A stretch of DNA of 64,000 bases from Ophiosphaerella korrae (lineage: Eukaryota; Ascomycota; Dothideomycetes; Pleosporales; Phaeosphaeriaceae). Position numbers and translations under genes: made by a program. Location: positions 1 to 64,000 of the forward strand of contig JALNQF010000224.1 of the NCBI GenBank assembly GCA_028456385.1, given 5' to 3'. This document shows, piece by piece, positions 1 to 14,330 of this stretch (its first letter is position 1; the number at the start of each line of letters is the position of its first letter). A model generated the notes under the pieces. The model did no database searches. It saw only the letters and a list, made by a program, of their open reading frames with translations, and had not been told where the DNA came from.

Positions 1-169
1 TTTTTTTAATATTATAAAAGAACTTATTAATAGATCTTCTATCTAAGGTTATAAAAACTAACTAGGAGACTAGGGTAAATATATTAATAAGATACTAAAA
101 GAATTTATAAAGCTTCTACTATTATTAATTAGTTTAAAAGAAATAGTACAAAACTCTTTCTATATCTAG

Positions 170-629
170 TATAATAGGTGTTACTAGGGTCGACTTCCTA
201 ATACCTAAAGGTTATTAGTAGATTAAAAGGTAATAACAAAAGCTTAAGTAGTAATCTACAATAGGCTATAAACAATAGAAGATGTTTCGCAACTATCTTA
301 GTATTATCGCTCGTAGTTAAAGATTAAATTACTAATACTATCCTAATAATAAGTATTACTACTAACTATATATTTATAGTAAGCTGTTTATATAACCTTA
401 TAGATTACTACTAATCTATTTGTATATAACTATAGATTACTTTAATCTATTAGTGCGTTATTATAGATTACTACTAATCTATTTACACGTAACTATAGAT
501 TACTACTACGTGTCCTAGTTGTAAATAGTTTCCTAATTAAGGTTGTTACCTTACTCGTCCTATACTTTGTTAGTACCTAAGTTAGGACTAATTAGTTCTA
601 TCTTAATTTCTCTTGTTATATCTATAACA
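170..629 (-). repeat. 3' LTR of element A
   Basis: It begins TATAATAGG and ends CTATAACA on the plus strand, the RIP-altered remains of TGTTATAGG...CCTATAACA ends. It shares a long core with every other LTR here, including AAGCTT near its start and a block around ATTAAATTACTAATACTATCC. It is 460 bp, against 461 bp for its partner at 6767-7227. Confidence 0.75.
400..515. repeat. Tandem palindromic repeat inside the LTR
   Basis: About three and a half copies of a roughly 32 bp unit, each centred on ATAGATTACTACTAATCTAT or a close variant. AGATTA and TAATCT form inverted arms around a 4 bp centre. The same array sits at the equivalent place in the LTRs at 6767-7227 and 48234-48696, so it is an LTR subtype feature rather than a chance repeat. 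Confidence 0.7.
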
Positions 630-978
630 CTATCTCTTCTTCTAAGTAGGTTCTAGTTTATCTATCCTAGTACTAGAGTTATTAAGCTAGTTTCCTTGTT
701 AATATTAAGCTCCTTATCCTCTCTTATACTTACTAAATCTACTCTCTATTATCTTTAATTAGTAAATCGTATATTACGTTATAGTATTACTATATTTCCT
801 TATTCTTGTTATAAATTAGTAAATCCTCTTCTAGAGTATATTTCTTTAAAATATAGTAAAGCCTATAAGGTATATATTTGTACTAACGTACGTATATCTT
901 ATAATCTTTTTAGCGTATCTCTTATAGAGTGTAAGTTAATAATACTTATTTACGTATCTATACATATTTATAATAGAG

Positions 979-1257
979 AGAGCTATTAACTATACTTAAG
1001 ATAAACTATCTAAATAGATTACTAAGGCTAAAAAAGAATATAATTAGATTCTAAGTATATAGGTAGAAAATTATACTTATCTAATTTATCTTTATAAGAC
1101 AAAGGCCTTAAATAATAAAAAGTCTATTACGTAGGCTATCTTTATAGAATCTAAGCTTAATTTTAAGGCTATAGTAGAAGCTACTCCTACTATACTAGAC
1201 GCTCTTATTACCTCTCTACTTAGTAGTAGTACTATTAGTCTTCTTAATTTACCTTAA
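979..1257 (+). pseudogene. Antisense ORF remnant in element A
   Basis: This plus-strand frame, opposite to pol, corresponds codon for codon to frames in elements B, D, E and the 52.6-59.6 kb element. It starts at an RAIN-like motif and runs 92 codons before a shared TAA position. Internal stops are TAG or TAA, mainly where relatives show a similar stop or a sense codon. The start codon is not identifiable. Confidence 0.5.
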
Positions 1258-4200
1258 GGCGTTCTAGAGGGTTTTAACTTTAGAACTTTTTTAGTTTCTT
1301 AAGATAATTAAGATTATCTTCTAGTTCCTATATTTTTTCTTATAGTTACCCTTTCTTATCTTTACCTATCTATTCTACTAAGTAGTAGTTTCTACTATTA
1401 TAGAACTAATATACTAGGATTTCTTTAACTTCTTATTCTTCTTATTCTCTATATATATCTACTTTATATACTAGTAGTTCTACATTTTATAGTACTATCT
1501 TAAGTAATACTATATAAAAGGTTAGGTATATCCTTATCTTGTTTAGTAGCTTTAGTTTAAATATTACTAGTATAACTTCTTTCTTAACTTTATATAGTCT
1601 TATCTTAACGTAGTCTAGTTTAGAACTTAGTCTCTTACTCTTAATATTTTTTTATACTAACTATACTTTTTCTCTCTTTTTAAATTAGAGTCTTTCTTTA
1701 TACTTCTTATTATAGTACTTTACTATATAATTATATAGGAATTCTACGTCTTATCTTAATTAATCCTATATATTTTTAAGTCTATTAGTAAAGTTTTCTT
1801 CTCTAAGAGACTAAGATATCTAGTTTCTTAGTATTTAGTATATATTAGGTTTAAATCTATAGTTTATAAAGAAGAGTAATACTCTTATTACTACGTTCTT
1901 TACGCTATTATATACTAACTATACTATAAGTAGTAGTTATACCTAATTGTTCTAGTTATAGTTAAGGTATTATCTTAGATACTATTCTACTATTTAATTT
2001 ATTTATTCTAATTGTTATCTATTTATAGATAATATATAGTAGATATTACGTATTATATTTCTAATTACGCTATTATTATTTCCTATAGTTTTAATATAAA
2101 TATTATATCTTTATCTATAATAATCTTATCTAGTAGTCTATATTAACTAACTATAGTTCCTAGAACCTAGTATATAGTAACCTCTATTCTACTTTTCTCT
2201 TTATATAGTCTAAAGTATAAGTACTTTATAAGTTTATCTACTATTATTAAGATTCTATTATACTTAACTCTTAATATTAAATCTTTTAACTTTAGTAGCT
2301 TTGTAATAAAGTCTATTATAATAACTCCTTATAGTTATTTTAGTACTTTTATTAGTTGTAGTTTCTTATATAGTACGTATCTACTATACTTATTCTTCTA
2401 GTATTCTATATAGTCTTATAGTATTTCTATTACTAATTATCTTACTTTAAGAATATAATATTCTTATAGTAGTCTATCTAATATTTTCTTAATACTTTAG
2501 TAACTATATACTAGTAATTTATAGAATTATTATATAAATTCTCTTTAAATTTTTCTTAGAATATATATTCTTCTATAGGCTTATACTAGTCCTTAGATTT
2601 CTAGTTTCTCTATTTCTTTAGATACTTCTTACGTTGTTTTCTAAATCTATTTATCTAGCTCGCTACTCTTTTTTTTAAGTATTATAGCTATTTTATATAT
2701 ATTTAGAATTAGATATCTTTTTTTATTCTTAACTAGAACTATACTAGTAGTACTTACTTCTTCTTATAAGTCTAGTCTTCTACTAAGGGCGTCTATAAAT
2801 TAGTTATCTTTTCCTTTTATATATATAATTTCTATATTAAATATTAACAAGTATTCTTACTATCTTATATAGCGTTATAATAAGTCTTTATTTATTATAA
2901 ATCTAATAAGATTCTTATAATCTATATAGACTTTTGTTTTATATTTTACTCTTTATAAGTATACTCTCTATTACTTAAATACTTTATAGATTACTAGTAT
3001 TTTTTTATTATAGATTAGGTAATTAAGTTCTACTATTTTTATCTTCTTAGAGAAGTATTTAACTAGATATTCCTTTTTAGTCCTTAGGTCTTCCTATATT
3101 AGTACTATTCTATAGACTAAGTTAGATATATCTATTTTTATAATTACTAGTAGGTCTAGGTTATATATTCTAATAACTAGGTTTTCTATAAACTTCTTTT
3201 TAATCTTATTAAAAGCCTTATTATATTCTTTTATCTATTTAAATAGTATATCCTTTTTTATAAGTCTAGTTATAGGTTCTATATCTTTAGACTATCTTAC
3301 TATTAGCTTTTTATAAAAGTTTACTAGCCTATAAAATTATTATACCTCTTTTAGGTTTCTTAGTGTTAGCTATTTATTAATTAACTTAATCTTTTCTAGG
3401 TTAATCTTAATTTTTCTTAGTTCTATAATAAATCTAAGGAAATCTATTTTTTTTATATAGAATTCGTATTTTCTTATCTTAAGAAATAATTTACTTTCTA
3501 CTAGTTTTTCTAGTACCTTGTATACGTATTATACGTGTTTTTCTACTATTTCTAAGAATATAAGGATATTATCTAGGTATATAAATATAAATATATCTAA
3601 GTACTCTCTTAGTACTATATTAATTCTTTCTTAGAAAGCTACTAGTGCGTTTATTAAGCTAAATAGTATAACTAGGTATTTATATAGTCTATATTATATT
3701 CTAAATACTATTTTTTATTTATTACTTTTTTTAATTCTAATCTAATAGTAGGCGTTCTAGATATCTAGTTTTATAAAGATTCTTACTCTTTATAGCCTAT
3801 CTTGTATTTAATCTATCTATAGTAGTAGGTATTAGTTCTTATTTATAATTATATTAGTCTTTCTAAAGTCTATATAGGGCCTTTTATTACTTATTTCTTT
3901 CTTATCTATAATAATAAGTCTATATACTACTAAAGATTTAGATTCTTATATCTATTCTTTTCTAATTACGTTTTTAATAAATACTTATTTAATCTTAGAT
4001 TCTTCTTCTATTTTTCTATAAACTAGGCTCTATCCTACGTCTTTATCTTCTTTTAGGTTTATTACTAAGTCCTATAGCTAATATTCTAGAAGATATTCTT
4101 TAGGTTCTATAAGCTATTTTTCTTATTTCTTATATTTTTCTAGGAATTTTCCTTTATATATACTTATATTAGCATTTAGCATATATATTTTATAGTAGTT

Positions 4201-6766
4201 AATCTTTCTTATTCTTTAATTAATATATAGATTAGTTATCTATAACTATAGTATTCCTAGTATTATATCTTATTTATTATTAATTATTATTATATTTATA
4301 ACTATATTCTTAATCTTTATCTCTTCTAGTTCTAATATAGAGAGAACTATTTTAAACCTTATAGGTTCTTAGAATAGTTTTCTTTTAATTATACTTAGTT
4401 GTCGAGGGTATTTCTTTATTATATACTCTATTCCTATTATTTCTATAAACTTCTTTAATATAAAGTTTCTTATAGCTCTACTATTAATTATTAGTTATAC
4501 TTTCTTTCCTTAATAAGTGCCTATCTTTATAATATATAGGCCTCTTATACTTTCTAGCTATTCTTACCTTAGTATTCTTATAAATTATCTATCTTTCTAG
4601 AGCTATATCCTTACTTTAAGTTTATATTCTTTATATTTTAGACATTTATTATAAGTGTATTTATACTATAGTTCTCTTTAGACGTATTTCTTAGATAGTT
4701 TTAGTCTAGGCCTTATTACTAAGTAACCTTCTTTAGGTATTATTTCCTATCCCTAGATATCTTCTACTAGAATTACTCTTATATAGTTATAGCCTCTTCT
4801 TCTTATAAGCTATATACTATTATTTACTTTAGAGTTCTTATATATAGAATAATTCTTATCTAAGTATAATATCTATAATACTTTAAAGTATACTAGATAT
4901 TTTAGATTTATTATTTTGTTATCCCCTTCTTAGTATTTATCTTTCTTAGGCGTTTCTACTATTAGGATATAGTATACTACTAGTACTTTTAGTATATAGG
5001 CTTTATTAATCTATTACGTCTTTTTTATAAAGTATTACTATTCTCTTTATATAGGTATCCTTCTTACTATAACTATATATTACTTTATCTATTCTTAAAA
5101 TAGTATAAACTTTATTTCTTTAGGGTTACGTTTTTTTTAGTCTTTATACGCTTCTTCTATACTTATAACTAGTAAGTATTTCTAAATAAACTTTTATTAT
5201 CTATTTTATTCCTCTATATTTATTATTATATAGCTATTATAGCTATATATATCTAGCTAGGTATATTCTATATCTTTTATACTTATCTATTTCTTACTTT
5301 CTTATAGTTCTTTAGAGAAAGCTATAGTAGTCTCTTTATCTAGTACTAGTCCTTTAGCCTAGATTAATAGGGTCTAGGGTTCTTCTCCTTCTAAGTCTTC
5401 TATTAGTAAGTCTATTATATATACTATTTCTTCTAGCTATACTTTTATTCTTTCTTTTATTATAGCTACTCTATTCTTTTATAAGAACTATCCTACTCTC
5501 TACTTACTAGAAAAGTATATATAGTAGTTATCTTTATAGTAAAAGGTCTAATAGAGTATTATATATTATAGTTCTTTACTCTTAGCTACTTTTTTTTAAA
5601 GTTTAGCCTATACTTTTTATACTTCTTTTTTACCTTTAGTTATCTTTAACTAGGCTTCTTTATCTTTTTTATAGTCTTTACTTTTATAGTTTTTTATAAA
5701 GTGTTTAGGTTTCCTATATTTATAATATACTATATCCTTTTTCTTTTTTAATTAGTAGTCTTTTACGTAGTAGCCTTTCTTACTATAGTTAAAGTATGTA
5801 AAGTCTTTATTCTTCTTCTTTCTATCCTTATTAGTGTTAAGGATTATAGGGTCTCTAGTATCCTAGTTTCTAGGTTAGTTCCTATACTTGTTTTTCTTCT
5901 ATTCTTAAAGACTATTATTAATTTATATTACCTACTATTTTAGAGTTTCTAACGTCTTTAGTTTCTCTATATAGATTATTTTATATTAGATTTTTTTATT
6001 TAATCTTTATTTAAATTATAATATTAAAGATACTTTATTCTATTCTATATTTTATAAGAGTTATTTAAACTATAATATATACTTAGGAATACTCTTATTC
6101 TATTTTAGCCTTTCGAGCCTTTCTTTAGCTTATTAGGTAATATCTATATCTCTAAATACTACTCTTATTTATTTAGTAAAGTATTTATAACTTCTAAAGA
6201 TAGCTCTAGTTTTATCCTTTTATATTATTAGGGCGTATATAGTATAATCTATCTAGTAAGGTTTAAACTATCTTATTACGTCTCCTTTAAGATATATTCT
6301 AATATATATTACCTTCTTTTCTTCTATATTAAAGTGTAGTACTTATATATTTATTTATAGCTATACTACTACTATAAAAGGTTTTAAGTTTTCTCTTGTT
6401 CTATTAAATTTCTTAAGTATAGGTATCTTAGGTAGTTTCTTTATTGTACTTATCTCTAATTATTAGGTAATTAGTTCTATTTAGTTCTAGCCTTTAATAA
6501 TAGCTTTAATCTAAGCTTTTTTCTATTTAGAATAGTTTTATAGTTCCTTATTCCAAGTTTTTAAAGCGTTAATTACTATTTTTATATCTTCTTTCTCTAA
6601 GATTAAGTTATTTATATAATTTCTAATTACCTTCTATATAGTGTTATCTAACTTATAACTACTTATAGGTACTTTAGCTACTTATTTAGTTAAACTTTCT
6701 ACTATTATATTAGCTAGACTATACACTTCTTATACTTTACTTCTTGTAATAACTAAATTAGTAAAG

Positions 6767-7227
6767 TATAATAGGCCTCTTTATTAACTTTAAGTAACCT
6801 ATTCTAGGAGTATTAGTAGATTAAGAGTTAATAACAAAAGCTTATATTATAATTAGTAATAACTATAAATAATAGAAGATACCTTGTAATTATCTTGTAT
6901 TAGCGTTCTATAGTTAAAGGATTAAATTACTAATACTATCCTAATAATATATATTTATAATTAACTATATACTTATATTAATCTATTTATATAACTTTAT
7001 AGATTACTTTTAATCTATTCTTATATAACTATAGATTACCTTAATCTATTATATATTATTATAGATTACCTTTAATCTATTTATATATAACTATAGATTA
7101 CTACTACGTATTCTAATTGTAGGTAGTTTCCTAATTAAGGTTGTTACTCTACTCGTCCTATACTTTATTAGTATCTAAGTTAGGGTTAATTAGTTCTATC
7201 TCGATTTCTCTTGTTACGCTTATAACA
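6767..7227 (-). repeat. 5' LTR of element A
   Basis: 461 bp, starting TATAATAGG directly after CTAAATTAGTAAAG, the same junction that follows the LTR in the 52.6 kb element, and ending CTTATAACA. It carries the palindromic tandem array seen in the partner LTR at 170-629. Confidence 0.75.
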
Positions 7228-7282
7228 CCTTAGAAGTAGTAGTATAGGTTACTCTTATACACTAGTTGTCTATATTTATTAA

Positions 7283-7722
7283 TATAATAGGTGTACTAAG
7301 GTTAACTTCTTAATACCTAAAAAGTATTAGTAGATTATAAAGTAATAGTAAAAGCTTGTATTAGGATCTATAATAACTATAAATAATAGAAGATATTTTA
7401 TAACTATCTTGTATTAGCGTTCTATAGTTAAAGGATTAAATTACTAATACTATCCTAATAATACGTATTACTACTAACTATATACCTAGGCTCTTTAGCT
7501 AGCTTTGTACTTTATATTTACTAAGATTGTAAATTATAAATTTATTACGTACTTAGCTTTATACTTTATATTTACTAAGATTATAAATTACAAATCTATT
7601 ATATATCTCTATTATAGTTAGTCTTCTAGTCTAGTTTATTTTCCTATAGATTATATATGTCGTTATTATTTATAGTAGGGCTAATTAGTTTAAATTAGTT
7701 TCCTCTTGTTATAGCTATAATA
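7283..7722 (-). repeat. 3' LTR of element B
   Basis: 440 bp, TATAATAGG to CTATAATA. It has the same core as the element A LTRs, but its variable part holds a 54 bp tandem duplication instead of the palindromic array. It follows the ATTAA target duplication. Confidence 0.85.
7500..7607. repeat. 54 bp tandem duplication in the LTR
   Basis: Two adjacent 54 bp units (7500-7553 and 7554-7607), each starting TAGCTTT and containing ATTTACTAAGATT. The same pair is present at 14.54-14.65 kb, in the solo LTR near 13.51-13.61 kb and in the LTR at 60119-60559. It therefore marks a second LTR subtype. Confidence 0.7.
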
Positions 7723-8065
7723 CTATTCCTCTCTTTAGATAGGTTCTTATTTCTCTATCCTAGGCTTAAGGTTATTAGTCTAGTTTCTTTGTTTATTTCT
7801 AGCTCTTTATTATTCTCTATATCTTTATATTCTAATTACAATAAACTTCTTCTTATTACTTACGTTACCTATAATAGGGTTAAAATATTTCCTTACGCCT
7901 ATTATACTTAGTTAAAGCTTACTTATCTTATATCTTTAAAGGATAGTAAGTACTATAGCAAGTATATCTTAGCTAATATTTAATATAAGTATATACTATC
8001 TAGTGTCTCTCTTATAAAGTATAAGTGTTTAATTTTTATATAGTCTCTTCTTACTAAGTTATATA

Positions 8066-8353
8066 GAGTAAGCTATTAACTAAGCTTAAGAGATACTATT
8101 ATTATAGCTTGTAGAAGCTAAAGCTAAGTATAAGCTAACTCTTTATAAGCTAGTAGATCTTTATTCTTGTATTAAGCGTCTTTGTAAGATAAAGGCTTAT
8201 AATAACGCTAAATTATCTAAATAGTCTCGCGCCTTAGAGGCTAAAATAGACCTTAAAAATATAGTTTAGGCTATTCTAGCTCCTATCTTATTAGACGCTC
8301 CTAACGCCTCTCTATTTAGCGCTAGTAGTACTAGTTTTCTTAGTTTACTATAA
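8066..8353 (+). pseudogene. Antisense ORF remnant in element B
   Basis: A 96-codon plus-strand frame opposite to pol. It includes EAKAKYKLTLYKLVDLYS and RALEAKIDLKNIV, interrupted only by TAA and TAG codons. The charged, Leu/Lys/Ala-rich composition suggests a coiled coil. The frame stays readable downstream towards 8.5 kb, overlapping the chromodomain region of the other strand. The same frame is preserved in four other copies in this window. Function unknown. Confidence 0.55.
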
Positions 8354-11300
8354 GGTAGTCTAGAGGGTTTTAACTTTAGTAGTCTTCTAGTTTCTTAGAG
8401 TAATTAAGATTATCTTCTAGTTCCTATATTTTTTCCTATAGTTATCCTTTTTTATCTATTCTTATCTATTCTACTAAATAGTAGTTTCTACTATTATAGA
8501 ATTAATATTATAGAATTTCTTTAACTTTTTATTCTTTTTATTCTCTATACGTATCTACTTTATATACTAGTAGTTCTACTTTTTATAGTACTTATTCTAG
8601 TAGAGCTATATAGAACGTTAGGTATATCTTTATCTTATTTAGTAGTTTTAGTTTAAATATAACTAGTGTAACTTCTTTTTTAATTTTATATAGTCTTATC
8701 TTAATATAGTCTAGTTTTAAACTTAGTTATTTACTCTTAATGTTTTTTTATACTAACTATACTTTTTCTCCCTCTTTAAATTAGGGTCTCTCTTTATATT
8801 TCTTATTATAGTATTTTACTATTTAATTATATAGGAATTCTACGTCCTATCTTAGTTAATTGTATATATCTTTAAGTCTATTAGTAAAGTTTTCTCTTCT
8901 TAGAGACTAAAATACTTTAGATCTTAGTATTCTATATATATTAGGGTTAAATCTATAGTTTATAAAAAAGAGTAATATTCTTATTATTATATTCTTTACG
9001 CTATTATATACTAACTATACTATAGGTAGTAGCTATACCTAATTATTCTAGTTATAGTTAAGGTAATATCTTAAGTACTATTTTACTATCTAGTTTATAC
9101 GTTCTAATTATCTATCTATCTATAAGTAGTATACTATTAACATTATATACTAGATTCCTAGTTATACTATTATTATTCCCTATAGTTTTAATATAAATTG
9201 TATATCTCTATCTATAATAATCTTATCTAGTAGTCTATATTAACTAATTATAGTTCCTAGAATCTAGTATATAGTAACCTCTATCCTACTTTTCTCTTTA
9301 TATAGATAGAAGTATAAGTACTTTATAAGTTTATCTACTATTATTAGAATTCTATTATACTTAACTCCTAATATTAGGTTTTTAGACTTTAGTAGTTTCG
9401 TAATAAAGTCTATTATAATAACTCCCTATAGTTATTTTAGTATTTTAACTAGTTATAGTATCCTATATAGTATATATCTATTATATTTATTCCTATAATA
9501 TTCTATATAGTCTTATAGTACTTCTATTACTAGTTGTCTTACCTTTAAGATATAGTATTCTCTTAAGAGTCTATCTAATATTTTGTTAATACCTTAGTAT
9601 CTATATACTAGTAATTTATAGAATTATTATATAAATTCTCTTTAGATTTTTCTTAGAATATATATTCTTCTATAGGCTTATATAAGTCTTTTTTAGATCT
9701 CTAGTTTTTTTATTTCTTTAGGTACTTCTTACGTTATCTTCTAAATCTATTTGTCTAGCTCGCTACTTATTCTTTTAAGTGTTATAGCTATTTTAGGTAT
9801 ATTTAGGACTAAGTATCTTTCTTTATTCTTAACTAGAACTATACTAGTAGCGCTTACTTCTTTTTATAAGTCTAGTCTTTTACTAAAGGCGTTTATAAAT
9901 TAGTTATCTTTCTCTTTTATATATATAATTTCTATATTAAATATTAATAGGAATTCCTACTATCTTATATAGTATTATAATAACTCCTTATTTATTATAA
10001 ATCTTATTAGATTCTTATAGTCTATATAAACCTTTATTTTATATTTTACTCTTTGTAAATATACTCTCTATTACTTAAATACTTTATAGATTACTAGTAT
10101 TTCTTTGTTATAGATTAAGTAGTTAAGTTCTACTATTTTTATCTTCTTAGAGAAGTATTTAACTAAATATTCTTTTTTAGTCTTTAGATCTTCTTGTATT
10201 AATACTATTCTATAGACTAAATTAGATATATCTATTTTTACTATTTCTAGTAGGTCTAGGTTATATATTCTAATAACTAGATTTTCTATAAACTTCTTCT
10301 TAATTTTATTAAATACTTTATTATATTCTTTTATCTATTTAAATAGTGTATCTTTCTTTATAAGTTTTATTATTAGTTTTATATCTTTAAACTATCTTAC
10401 TATTAACTTTCTATAGAAGTTAGCTAGCCTATAAAATTATTATACCTCTTTTAGGTTTTTTAGTGTTAGCTATTTATTAATTAACTTAATCTTTTCTAGG
10501 TTAATTTTAATTTTTCCTAGTTCGATAATAAATCTAAGGAAGTCTATTTCTTTTATATAGAACTCGTATTTTCTTATTTTAAGAAATAATTTATTTTCTA
10601 CTAGTTTCTCTAGTACTTTATATACGTGTTGTACGTATTCTTCCTCTATTTCTAAGAATATAAGGATATCGTCTAGGTATATAAATATAAATATATCTAA
10701 GTACTCCTTTAGTACTATATTAATCCTTTCTTAGAATACTACTAGTGCGTTTATTAAGCTAAATAGTATAACTAAGTATTTATATAGTCTATACTATATT
10801 CTAAACACTATCTTCTATTTATTACTTTTCTTAATTCTAATCTAGTAGTAGGCGTTCTAGATATCTAGTTTTATAAAGATCTTTACTCTTTATAGCTTAT
10901 TCTATATTTTATCTATTTATAGTAGTAGGTATTAGTTTTTATTTATAATTGCGTTAGTTTTTCTAAAATCTACGTAGGGTCTCTTATTACTTATTCTCTT
11001 TTTATCTATAAATATAAGGCTATATACTACTAAGGATTTAAACTCCTATATCTATCTTTTTCTAATTGTATTTTTAATAAATACTTATTTAATCTTAGAT
11101 TCTTCTTCTATTTTTTAGTAGACTAGGCTTTATCTTATATCTTTATCTTCCTTTAGGTCTATTACTAGGTCCTATAATTAATATTCTAGAAGGTAGTCTT
11201 TTAGCTCTATAAGCTGTTTTTGTTATTTCTTGTATTCTTTAGAGAATTCTCCTTTATAGGTGCTTATATTAGCTTTTAGTATATCTATCTTATAGTAGTT

Positions 11301-13281
11301 AATTTCTTCTATTCTCTAATTAATATATAGGTTAGTTATTTATAACTATAGTATACCTAGTATTATATCTTATTTATTATTAATTGTTGTTATATCTATA
11401 ACTATATTCTTAATTATTATCCTTTCTAGTTCTAATATAGAAGGAACTATTTTAAACCTAATAAGTTCTTAGAATAGTTTTCTTTTAATTGTACTTAGTT
11501 ATTAAAGATATTTCTTTATTATATACTTTATTCCTTATATTTCTATAAACTTCTTTAATATAAAGTTTCTTATAGCTCTACTATTAATTATTAATTATAC
11601 TTTCTTCTTTTAGTATATACCTTTTTTTGTAATATATAGGCCTCCTATACTTTCTAGCTTTTCTTACTTAGGTAACTTTATAAATTATCTATCTTTCTAG
11701 AGCTATAGCTTTACTTTAAGTTTATATTCTTTATATTTTAGATATTTATTATACTTATATTTATACTATAGTCCTCCTTAGACGTATTTCTTAGATAATT
11801 TTAGTCTAGGCCTTATTACTACGTATCCGTCTTCTAGAATTACTTCCTTTCCTTAGATATCTTCTACTAAGATTACTCTAGTATAATTATAGCCTCTTCT
11901 TCTTATAGGCTATATATTATTATTTACTTTAGAGTTTCTATATATAATACAATTTATAACTAGGTATAATATCTATAATACTTTAAAATATACTAGATAT
12001 TTTAGATCTATTATTTTGTTATCTCTTTCCTAGTATTTATCTTTACTAAGTGTATTTATTATTAGAATATAGTATACTACTAGTACTCTTAGTATATAAG
12101 CTTTATTAATCTATTATATTTTCTTTACAAAGTACTACTATTCTCTTTATATAAGTATTCTCTCTACTATAACTATATATTACTTTATCTATTCTTAAAA
12201 TAGTATAAACTTTATTTTTTTAAAATTACGTTCTTTCTAGTCTTTATATACTTCCTCTATACTTATAACTATTAAGTATATTTAAATAAATCTCTATTCT
12301 TTATTTTATTCTCTTATATCTATTATTATATAGCTATTATAGCTATATATTATTAGCTAAGTATATTCTATACCTTTTATACTAACTTATTCCTTACTTC
12401 TTTATAGTCCTTTAGAAGTAGTTATAGTAGTCTCTTTATCTAGTACTAGTTCTTTAGCCTAGATTAATAGAATCTAGGGCTCTTCTCCTTCTAAGTCTTC
12501 TATTAGTAGGTCTATTACTTAGGCTATTTTTTCTAGCTAAGCTTTTGTTCTTTCTTTTATTACTACTACTCTATTTTATTATTATAGGAAATATCTTACT
12601 CTTTACTTACTAGAAAGATATATATAGTAGTTATCTTTATAACAAAAGGTCTAGTCGAGTATTATATACTATAATTCTTTACTCCTAGCTACTTTTTCTT
12701 AAGGTTTAGCCTATACTTATAGTGCTTCTTTCTTCTTTTTAGTTGTTTTTAACTAAGTTTCTTTCTTTAGGTCTTTACTTTTATAGTCTTTTATAAAGTA
12801 TTTAGGTTTCCTATATTTATAGTATACTATATCCTTCTTCTTTTATAATTAGTAGTTTTTTACGTAGTAACCTTTCTTACTATAGTTAAAGTATATAAAG
12901 TCTTTATTCTTTCTTTTCTTTTTATCTTTATTTACGTTAAGGATTATAGAGTCTCTCTTGTTATAATTCTAGGCGTAACCTCTATACTTATTCTTTCTCT
13001 ACTCTTAAAGGTTGTTATTAATCTATATTACCTATTATTTTAAGACTTCTAGTATTTATAGTTTTTCTATATAAATTATTTTGTATTAGATTTTTAAGTT
13101 TAGTCCTTACTTAAATTATAATATTAAAGCTAACTTATTCTATTCTATATTTTACAATAGTTATTTAAACTATAATACGTATTCTAGAAAACTTTAACTT
13201 TATATAAGCTTTTCTAACTATTCTTTAGCTTGTTAGGTAACGTCTATATCCTTAAACACTACTCTTATTCGTCTAGTAAAG

Positions 13282-13739
13282 TATAACAAGCCTCTTACTA
13301 TTAACTATAGACGCCTATAAATAAGTTAGTAGATTATAAGGTAATAATAAAAGCTTGTATAAAGATCTATAATAACTATAAATAGTAGAAGATATTTTGT
13401 AACTATCTTGTACTAGCGTTCTATAGTTAAAGGATTAAATTACTAATACTATCTTTATAATGTATATTCCTACTATCTATATAGTAATATAGTCTTAGTA
13501 ACTTTACGACTTTGTATTTACTAAGATTACAAATTTATAAATTTATTATATAATAGCTTTACGACTTTGTATTTACTAAGATCGCGAATTTACGAATTTA
13601 TTACGTGTCCTAATTGTAGTTAGTCTCCTAATTAATCTCGTTATCTCTTAGGTTATTACCCTACTCGTCTTATACTTCGTGTATAGCTAAGCGTAGACTA
13701 ATTAGCTCTATTTCGATTTCTCTTGTTACTACTATAATA
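13282..13739 (-). repeat. Solo LTR nested in element B
   Basis: A 458 bp LTR from TATAACAAG to CTATAATA, bounded by the 5 bp direct repeat TAAAG (13277-13281 and 13740-13744). The surrounding element B sequence resumes exactly across it when compared with element A near 6.18 kb. No interior region is present, so it is a solo LTR left by LTR-LTR recombination after a later insertion. Confidence 0.85.
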
Positions 13740-14330
13740 TAAAGTATTTATAACTTCTAAAGATAGCTCTAGTTTTATCCTTTTAGGTTATTAGAGCGTA
13801 TATTATATAGTCTATCTAGTAGGGTTTAAACTATCTTATTATATTCTCTTTAAGGTGTATTCTAATATATATTACCTTCTTTTCTTCTATATTAAAGTAT
13901 AGTACTTATATATCTATCTAGAGTTATACTAAAGCTATAAAAGGTCTTAGTTTCTCTCTTATCCTATTAAACTTCTTAAGGATAGGTATCTTTAGTAGTT
14001 TCTTTGTTATACTTATCTCTAAACGTTACGTAATTAGCTCTATTTAATTTTATCCTTTAATAATAGCTTTAATCTATACCTTATTCTATTTTACGTATTC
14101 CTAGAGTTCCTTATTCTAGGTTTCTAAGGTATTAATTACTATCTTTATATCTTCTTTTTTAGAGATTAAGTTATTTATATAGTTCTTAATATCTTTCTAT
14201 ACTATATTATCTAACTTGTAACTACTTATAGGTGCTTTAGCTATTCTTTTAGTTAAACTTTCTACTATTATATTAGCTTAGACTATATACTACTTATACT
14301 TCGCTTCTTATAATAACTAAATTAGTAAGG

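Larger units (their letters stand above)
170..7227 (-). mobile_element. Element A: RIP-degraded Ty3/Gypsy chromovirus, minus strand
   Basis: Two similar LTRs (170-629 and 6767-7227) enclose about 6.1 kb whose minus strand has the gag-pol order of a Ty3/Gypsy element. The reverse transcriptase motif reads YLDNILIFL on the minus strand near 3550-3600 (Asp to Asn in the catalytic pair), and a protease-like N-x-R-x-I-R-N-F-I stretch lies near 4460-4500. The whole element is extremely AT-rich, TpA-rich and full of stops, as expected after RIP. The same interior recurs in elements B, D and E. I do not find matching target duplications (TCTAG before, CCTTA after), so the two LTRs may come from different insertions joined by recombination, or the flanks have diverged. 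It is certainly non-coding now. Confidence 0.8.

Noticed and set aside
170..7227. Element A as a clean single insertion with target duplication
   Set aside because: Flanking 5-mers (TCTAG and CCTTA) do not match, unlike the exact duplications around B, the solo LTR and the nested element.
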